64,000 bases of DNA from Thermoclostridium caenicola (GTDB taxonomy: Bacteria; Bacillota; Clostridia; DSM-8532), in NCBI RefSeq assembly GCF_900142095.1, contig NZ_FQZP01000002.1, positions 86,583-150,582 on the forward strand. Direction: 5' to 3'. Shown here in pieces: positions 58,482-64,000 of this stretch; position 1 is the stretch's first letter, and each line of letters begins with the position of its first letter. The notes below the pieces were generated by a model that had not been told where the DNA came from, ran no database searches, and saw only the letters and a list, made by a program, of their open reading frames with translations. Made by a program: the position numbers and the translations under genes.

Positions 58482-59801
58482 TCACGGGTTTTTTTCAAAA
58501 GCATCCTCCACATACTTGTTGGAGCTGTTCCAGAAGATCCATTCCCGGTATCCGGCATCGTAAACCGCCTTGATCTGCTGCTTGTATTCCTCAACACCGT
58601 ACTCCTGGTAATACCCCTGCGGCAGGTAGCTTGCCGTAAAGCCTTGGATATAAGGTCTTACATCAGCCCGGTAATAATCATATTCCGAGATTTTGGACCT
58701 GATTTTTACCAGGGCATTATAGACCACGTCATAGGGCTTCAGGTCCGGATGGGTAAAGAGAATACCGTTGATTTTCTGTCCAACACCGTTACCCATGGTA
58801 CCCTTTGAATTGTTGGCATAATGGGATGGATAAATCATCGGGCTGATATAGTCCACATTCAGGCCGACCAGCTCCAGCACCTGACCGATGGCCTCACCGT
58901 CGGGACCGCTCTCGCCGATGATCCCAAAGACATCAGCCGAAACGGGGACATTGGCCACTTCCTTGATCTCCTTTGAGGCCTTGTACAGGAAATTGGCAAT
59001 GATCTCAGCCTTCGGAGGCATGTCCGGTCTGTAGGCAAAGGCCGATGCCTTTCCTGTGGGGAAACGCACGTAATCAAACTGGATTTCGTCAAAGCCAAGC
59101 TGGACAGCCTCTTTTGCAATATCGATGTTCAATTGCTGCACCTCGGGTACGGACGGGTCGGTCCAAGCACCATTCTTGTTGCCGTTCTCAAGCCACAACG
59201 AACCCTTGGGAGTTTTGATCCCCCATTCCGGTCTGGCTTGGGCCAGCTTGTTGTCGCGGAAGCAGACAATTCTTCCTATGACATAAATGCCGTTGTCATG
59301 ACATTTCTTCAGAATCTCGACCGGATCATACTTGTTGGTGTAAAGCCCAAGCTCCTTCACCAGGGGAACGTTTGACGGATAATTGACCACACCGTCTTCC
59401 TTGATATCGATCACCAGGGCATTCAGCTCGGTTTTGTTCACTAAATCGATGAAATAATCAATCTTTAATCCGGCCGAATTACCGGTCAGGTATAAAGCCC
59501 GGACCTCAATGGGAGCCTTGGCGGCCTTCCCCTCAAGGACCGAAACATTCGGATTCGGGCTTACCGGTGTCGGTGCGGGTGTTTCGCTGGGCTCCGGTGT
59601 GGGGGTTGGTGTGGGAGTGGATGTGGGTGCAGGTTCAGGTGTTTCTGTAGCCTCCGGTGTTGAAGCGGAAGGTTCCGCGGGCGTGGCTTCAGGCAGCGGG
59701 CTTTCCGACGCGCCGTTTTGAGCAGGCACTTCGCCGGACCCGCATGAAACTGCCGTTATCGCGAACAACAGGATACAGAAAACAACCAGAATCTTTTTCA
59801 T
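58482..59801 (-). CDS. putative glycoside hydrolase lipoprotein (DUF4015)
   Basis: This 439-residue exported protein has lipobox TAVSC with Cys20. A Pro/Thr/Ser/Glu-rich linker of about 60 residues (repeated PTP and PEP units) leads to the DUF4015 domain (about residues 98-430). RALYLTGNSAG and LVIDIKEDGVVNY open that barrel, and GFDEIQFDYVRFPTG, ISPMIYPSHYANNSKGTMG and the C-terminal DAGYREWIFWNS are typical. The family is predicted to be a polysaccharide-cleaving TIM barrel but is not tested. Divergent from the GH3 enzyme, it may share the same surface glycans. Confidence 0.85.
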   Translation of the reverse strand: MKKILVVFCILLFAITAVSCGSGEVPAQNGASESPLPEATPAEPSASTPEATETPEPAPTSTPTPTPTPEPSETPAPTPVSPNPNVSVLEGKAAKAPIEVRALYLTGNSAGLKIDYFIDLVNKTELNALVIDIKEDGVVNYPSNVPLVKELGLYTNKYDPVEILKKCHDNGIYVIGRIVCFRDNKLAQARPEWGIKTPKGSLWLENGNKNGAWTDPSVPEVQQLNIDIAKEAVQLGFDEIQFDYVRFPTGKASAFAYRPDMPPKAEIIANFLYKASKEIKEVANVPVSADVFGIIGESGPDGEAIGQVLELVGLNVDYISPMIYPSHYANNSKGTMGNGVGQKINGILFTHPDLKPYDVVYNALVKIRSKISEYDYYRADVRPYIQGFTASYLPQGYYQEYGVEEYKQQIKAVYDAGYREWIFWNSSNKYVEDAFEKNP

Positions 59802-59931
59802 ACATCAAACCTCTTCGTTCACAAAAAATAGGGTATGATGGGACCAAAAGCGCAGGCATCCAAAATGATGCAAAATCCGGCCCTGCATAACCCTTTTCAA
59901 TCATCGTCACCGAGTGACTACGGATATAAAC

Positions 59932-59960
59932 AATTTACCAAAAGTATCCCATAAAGACAA
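59932..59960 (-). promoter_or_regulatory. candidate promoter of the DUF4015 transcript
   Basis: On the minus strand TTGTCT (59955-59960), 17 bases and TAAATT (59932-59937). It gives a leader of about 125 bases. Confidence 0.4.
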
Positions 59961-60020
59961 GCTACATTTATTGACATTCAGGCGCTTTCCGAATTTTGGT
60001 TCTCTGACACAGTATGTCGC

Positions 60021-60049
60021 TTGAATAATAATAGTTCAGGTGGTATATT
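60021..60049 (+). promoter_or_regulatory. promoter of the GH3 gene
   Basis: TTGAAT (60021-60026), exactly 17 bases and TATATT (60044-60049), about 30 bases before the GTG start. Confidence 0.6.
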
Positions 60050-60082
60050 TATCCTATTATCCATGAATAGGAGTGAACCAAC

Positions 60083-61960
60083 GTGCGGAAGAGATTAATG
60101 GCTATTCTTTCCTGTCTGATGCTGATCTCTTTATTGGCGGGATGCGGTCAGGAAAACCCGCAGACACCTAACAGCCAGCCCCCTGAACCCAATGTTTCCG
60201 CCGTTCCTGGGGAGCCATCCCAGCCCCAGACTGTGTTAAAACACAGTGCTGATGCTACCCCTGAGGAAATCGTGGCATCCATGACCCTGGAGCAGAAGGC
60301 GGCACAGATGCTCCAGCCGGCCATATATCGAGCCACTCCGGCAGCAATGAGGAAGTACGGTTATGGCTCCATCTTATCCCAATATCAGACCATGGACATG
60401 ACGGCAGCCGGATGGAAAAGAACCGTTCGCTCCTATCAGGAAGCGGCACTGGTGTCACCAGGCGGCATTCCGTTCATCTACGGAACGGACGCGGTGCATG
60501 GTGTCAATTTTTGTCTCGACTCAGTCATATTCCCTCATAATATCGGAATCGGCGCAGCCAACGATGAAGAATTGACCTATAAGATGGGGCTCATTGTTGC
60601 CGATGAGCTGAAGCATACCGGGATGCTCTGGAACTTTGCTCCCTGTGTGGCAGTAGCCACCGAACCCCGCTGGGGAAGAACCTACGAGAGTTATTCCTCG
60701 AAGCCGGAACTGGTATCCCAATTGGGCGTTGCCTATGCCAGGGGATTGATTGACGGCGGTATCCTTCCCTGTGCCAAGCATTTCTTTGCCGACGGCAACA
60801 TCGGTTATGGCACGGGTGAGGGTGACTTTCTTGTGGACAGAGGGGATGCTTCTCTTACCCAATCGGAAATCGATGCACTGCTGGCCGTTTATAAAAAACT
60901 CATCGATTCAGGCGTCAAAACCATCATGATCTCCCACAGCAGCGTCAACGGCGTGAAAATGCATGAGAACGCCTATTACATAAACGATGTACTGAAGGGT
61001 GAAATGGGCTTCGACGGTTTTGTGGTCAGCGACTGGGCTTCCATTCATAACATCTCGGTGCAAGGCCTTAAAAATCAGGTCATTACAGCCATCAACTCGG
61101 GCATTGACATGCTCATGGAGCCCGATGCCTATTCGGAATGCTATAAATACATCATTGAAGCAGTGAACGAAGGCCTCATCAGTCAGGAACGCATCGACGA
61201 TGCGGTAACCCGGATCATCCGCGTCAAGATGGAGCTTGGCCTGTTCGACGACCCGATGCAGGAAAGACTTGAGACCACCTATCCCGCCGCAGGCTCGGAC
61301 GAAGCCCGGGACATAGCCCGCCAGCTGGTTGAAAAAAGCCTTGTGCTGCTCAAGAATGACAACAGTATCCTCCCCCTGAAACCCGGAAGCAAGATCTTTG
61401 TCATCGGTCCTGCCATGAACGATACCGGTGTCCAATGCGGCGGCTGGACCATTGAGTGGCTGGGTGGCACAGACAGCGAAAAGGGCACCAAATATGTACA
61501 TAATGCCACCACCATCCTTGAAGGCCTTCAGCAAATTGCAAATAAATACAATCTCACCATTATAACCGACCAGGCTCAAGCTTCCGAAGCCGATCTGACC
61601 ATCCTTTGCGTAGGTGAGAAGCCCTATGCCGAGTGGTTTGGCGATACGGCGGATCTGAGCCTCACCGGATCCCTTGGCCTAACGGGCAACAAGGAAGCCA
61701 TCGATCTGGCCAAATCCCTTGGCAAGCCGACAGTTACGCTGATTGTTGCCGGTCGCAACCTGATCATCGAAGAATATTTCGATGACTGGGATGCGGTGGT
61801 CATGTGCTATCTCCCGGGAAGCGAGGCCGATGGCGTTGCAAATGTTCTGACCGGTAAGGTGCCTTTCACCGGGACCCTGCCCATGCCATGGTACAAGTCC
61901 GTGGAGGATATCGGAACCGGGAATAGCAGGTTTGACGTGGGTTATGGCTTGAAATACTGA
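60083..61960 (+). CDS. GH3 beta-glucosidase/exo-glucanase lipoprotein
   Basis: This 625-residue surface enzyme has lipobox LLAGC with Cys21 and a Pro-rich linker. The GH3 N-terminal barrel holds TLEQKAAQMLQPA, FIYGTDAVHGVN, NFAPCVAVATEPRWGRTYESYS and CAKHFFADG. The nucleophile is the Asp in FDGFVVSDWASIH. The C-terminal GH3 domain follows (LVLLKNDNSILPLK, KIFVIGPAMNDTGVQCGGWT) and ends PMPWYKSVEDIG...DVGYGLKY. It should release glucose or xylose units from beta-glucans outside the cell; the exact sugar is not evident. GTG start behind TAGGAGTGAACCAAC. It ends at a strong shared terminator. Confidence 0.93.
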   Translation: MRKRLMAILSCLMLISLLAGCGQENPQTPNSQPPEPNVSAVPGEPSQPQTVLKHSADATPEEIVASMTLEQKAAQMLQPAIYRATPAAMRKYGYGSILSQYQTMDMTAAGWKRTVRSYQEAALVSPGGIPFIYGTDAVHGVNFCLDSVIFPHNIGIGAANDEELTYKMGLIVADELKHTGMLWNFAPCVAVATEPRWGRTYESYSSKPELVSQLGVAYARGLIDGGILPCAKHFFADGNIGYGTGEGDFLVDRGDASLTQSEIDALLAVYKKLIDSGVKTIMISHSSVNGVKMHENAYYINDVLKGEMGFDGFVVSDWASIHNISVQGLKNQVITAINSGIDMLMEPDAYSECYKYIIEAVNEGLISQERIDDAVTRIIRVKMELGLFDDPMQERLETTYPAAGSDEARDIARQLVEKSLVLLKNDNSILPLKPGSKIFVIGPAMNDTGVQCGGWTIEWLGGTDSEKGTKYVHNATTILEGLQQIANKYNLTIITDQAQASEADLTILCVGEKPYAEWFGDTADLSLTGSLGLTGNKEAIDLAKSLGKPTVTLIVAGRNLIIEEYFDDWDAVVMCYLPGSEADGVANVLTGKVPFTGTLPMPWYKSVEDIGTGNSRFDVGYGLKY

Positions 61961-61969
61961 TACACTATG

Positions 61970-62004
61970 AAAAAGACAGGGGAAGTTTTATCCCCTGTCT
62001 TTTT
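61970..62004. terminator. bidirectional rho-independent terminator
   Basis: AAAAAGACAGGGGA pairs perfectly with TCCCCTGTCTTTTT around a seven-base loop. It serves both the GH3 gene and the convergent pyruvate kinase gene. Confidence 0.95.
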
Positions 62005-62005
62005 G

Positions 62006-63790
62006 CTATTCTCCGCTATTCTGTGTCCTGATACTGTCTATCTGGCTTCTTCCCGCATACACGATACCGGTTGTGGCATCAAGGGTAACGACAGTGCCAT
62101 CCTTCAGTAAATCCGTGGCATTTTTTACGCCGCATACAACCGGAATGTCGAGGCTTAGTCCTACGGTTGCCGCATGGGACGAAAGATCGCCCCTTTCCGT
62201 AATGATGCCTTTCGCCTTTTTCAGAATGCTCATCAGATTATTGGAAGTCTCGGGAATGACCAGGATATCGTCGGCATTAAAGTTTTTTAGTGCTTCCTCT
62301 TCGGTTTTGCATACACAAAGCATCCCTGTGACGGCTCGCCTGTTGATTCCCAGGCCGCGCACCAGGATATTTCCTATAACATCCACCTTCATCAGATTGG
62401 TCATGCCCGGAATGCCTATGGGGAAACCCCCGGTCAGGACTACAAGATCACCGTTCTTCACAAGGCCTGTTTCAACGGCCTTTTCAACGGCATGTTCGAA
62501 CAGCAGATCCGTATTGGGTTTTTCCTCGATCAGCACGGGTATAACGCCCCACGACATGGCCAACTGACGATAGACCTTATCCACGGGAGTTGCCCCTATG
62601 ATCGGGCACGAGGGACGGTATTTCGAAATCATCCGCGCGGTGCTTCCTGTTTTGGTGATGGTAATGATTGCAGCGGCATTGAGGTCATGGGCGGTTGTAC
62701 AGGTGGCATGGCTGATGGCATTGGGTATATTGGTGGTGGATTCCTCCAACTGCATCTGCCTGAAACGCTTTTTGTAGTTAATCGCCGATTCGGTACTCTC
62801 AGCAATCCTTGCCATGGTGACGACACTTTCTATGGGAAACTTGCCGATGGAAGTCTCTCCTGACAGCATGATGGCGCTGGTACCGTCGTATATCGCGTTT
62901 GCCACATCGCTGATTTCGGCACGTGTCGGCCTGGGTTTTGATATCATCGAATCCAGCATCTGTGTTGCGGTGATGGATTTCTTGCCATAGAGCATGGCCT
63001 TTTTTATAAGCATCTTTTGAATTCTCGGCAGCTCATTGAAGTCGATCTCCACACCCATATCGCCACGGGCGACCATCACACCGTCACTGACGCTCAGGAT
63101 TTCATCTATGTTTTCCACGCCTTCGCCATTCTCTATCTTTGCGATAATATGTATGTCATTTCCTCCGTGCTCATCAAGCAATGTCCTGATAGCATTGACA
63201 TCATCGGCCCTCCGGACGAATGATGCGGCGATATAGTCAAAATCCTGTTCTATGGCAAACAGGATATCCCTTTTGTCCTCTTCGCTCAAATAGGGCATGT
63301 TCAGGCGGACACCCGGTACGTTGACGCTTTTCTTGTCCCCCACAACACCATCGTTCATGACTTTGCATACGATCTGACAATCATCTGTTTCAAGCACCTT
63401 CAGCTCTATCAGTCCGTCATCCAGAAGGATTCTGTCATCTTTCCTGACAGACTTCGGCAGTTCCCGGTAAGTGATAGAAACTCTCTCCTTATTGCCGGTA
63501 CACGGTTCAGTGGTCAGGATAAACCGGTCATTCGTCCTGAGCTCAATTTTCCCATGCTCAAAACAGCCGAGCCTGATTTCGGGCCCTTTTGTATCCAGCA
63601 TGAGCGCTATGGGCTTGTTGATGTCCTTTCGTACCTTTTTCAGGGTATTGATGAGCTTCAGATGATAATCATGATTGCCATGGGAAAAATTCAGCCTTGC
63701 CACATCCATGCCTTTCAGGGCAAGTTCCCTCATCACTTCCTCGGATTCAACAGCGGGTCCCAATGTACAGATAATTTTTGTCTTTCTCAT
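62006..63790 (-). CDS. pyk: pyruvate kinase with C-terminal PEP-utiliser domain
   Basis: This 594-residue enzyme makes pyruvate and ATP from PEP. KIICTLGPAVESEEVM opens it; MDVARLNFSHGNHDYH, the active-site MLDTKGPEIRLG and the signature IIAKIENGEGVENIDEIL are intact. The classic enzyme ends near residue 470. The extra C-terminal domain (about 475-585) resembles the phospho-His domain of PEP synthases and PPDK, with GDLSSHAATVG, as in Bacillus and many Clostridia. ATG start. With ppdK also present, the cell has two routes from PEP to pyruvate. Confidence 0.97.
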   Translation of the reverse strand: MRKTKIICTLGPAVESEEVMRELALKGMDVARLNFSHGNHDYHLKLINTLKKVRKDINKPIALMLDTKGPEIRLGCFEHGKIELRTNDRFILTTEPCTGNKERVSITYRELPKSVRKDDRILLDDGLIELKVLETDDCQIVCKVMNDGVVGDKKSVNVPGVRLNMPYLSEEDKRDILFAIEQDFDYIAASFVRRADDVNAIRTLLDEHGGNDIHIIAKIENGEGVENIDEILSVSDGVMVARGDMGVEIDFNELPRIQKMLIKKAMLYGKKSITATQMLDSMISKPRPTRAEISDVANAIYDGTSAIMLSGETSIGKFPIESVVTMARIAESTESAINYKKRFRQMQLEESTTNIPNAISHATCTTAHDLNAAAIITITKTGSTARMISKYRPSCPIIGATPVDKVYRQLAMSWGVIPVLIEEKPNTDLLFEHAVEKAVETGLVKNGDLVVLTGGFPIGIPGMTNLMKVDVIGNILVRGLGINRRAVTGMLCVCKTEEEALKNFNADDILVIPETSNNLMSILKKAKGIITERGDLSSHAATVGLSLDIPVVCGVKNATDLLKDGTVVTLDATTGIVYAGRSQIDSIRTQNSGE

Positions 63791-64000
63791 ACATGTTTCC
63801 TTTCCATATCGTATAGTGGTATATGCGATAATCGGACTGCAAAGCCTGTCAACTTATTGTAGCAAATCCAGACGGCCAGAGATATTATTAAATTGTACAA
63901 TATTGGTAAGCGTCAAACGCTGGCAGACAGCACTAAGATCTATCAGGCTTCTTACCGCCTAACCATTTATCAAAAGCATTGGAGATTTCAATCCTAAATT
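63791..64000. other. window edge upstream of pyruvate kinase
   Basis: These 210 bases are the upstream region of pyk. A minus-strand TTGACA at about 63848-63853 is present, but no well-spaced -10 is seen. No further gene can be supported before the edge. Confidence 0.4.

Overview
The window is about 64 kb of chromosome from an anaerobic member of the Clostridia (Firmicutes), with GC near 50%. The evidence is the gene set: the yicC-remA-gmk-rpoZ order, CIRCE-controlled hrcA-grpE-dnaK-dnaJ, a one-chain glycyl-tRNA synthetase, a DUF1540 miniprotein, pyruvate phosphate dikinase, and a very large activator protein of the 2-hydroxyacyl-CoA dehydratase type. Shine-Dalgarno sites are strong, and many starts are TTG or GTG. 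No tRNA, rRNA, CRISPR array, insertion sequence or prophage gene was recognised. The genus cannot be named from this sequence.

Layout. 1-8.1 kb: giant dehydratase-activator homologue (-), glucose-6-phosphate dehydrogenase (+), an LppM-like lipoprotein (-) and a glutamine-rich lipoprotein (+). 8.2-17.6 kb (-): a sugar locus with a membrane-anchored sugar-binding sensor (XylFII type), a LytS-type kinase broken by a frameshift, a YesN/AraC regulator, a second binding lipoprotein, and then a ChvE-MmsA-MmsB ABC importer. 17.7-20 kb (-): fur-hepT-pdxA. 20-29.4 kb: NlpC/P60 peptidase behind a long structured leader, a cation/H+ antiporter (-), an orphan regulator-like protein with mscL, an M29 aminopeptidase, a DUF1846 protein, an FmdB zinc ribbon, and a second histidine kinase broken by a frameshift.

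29.5-47.5 kb is a nearly continuous minus-strand housekeeping block. In transcription order it holds lepA, hemW, a CheA-like protein with a decayed ATPase, CIRCE-hrcA-grpE-dnaK-dnaJ-prmA-rsmE, a CheY-like regulator, yicC-remA-gmk-rpoZ, glyS and ppdK. 47.7-48.8 kb: a ZIP metal transporter (+) and a DUF1540 gene (-). 48.9-53.8 kb: purE-purF-purM-purN-purD (-) behind a leader with a possible attenuator. 54-59.8 kb (-): a DUF4015 glycosidase-like lipoprotein, a DUF362 ferredoxin-like protein, cheX, trmL, a phosphofructokinase with PPi-type residues, and a DUF2156 protein. 60-64 kb: a GH3 beta-glucosidase lipoprotein (+) and pyruvate kinase (-).

Together the genes suggest a fermenter of plant sugars. 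It would take up pentoses or other monosaccharides through a sensed ABC importer, trim oligosaccharides at the cell surface with GH3 and possibly DUF4015 enzymes, and run glycolysis with pyrophosphate-linked steps (PFK and PPDK). The points most worth checking are the two one-base frameshifts in sensor kinases, the dead-ATPase CheA homologue, the orphan HepT in the fur operon, the interleaved complementary segments in the NlpC leader, and the free-standing YesN-middle-like protein.
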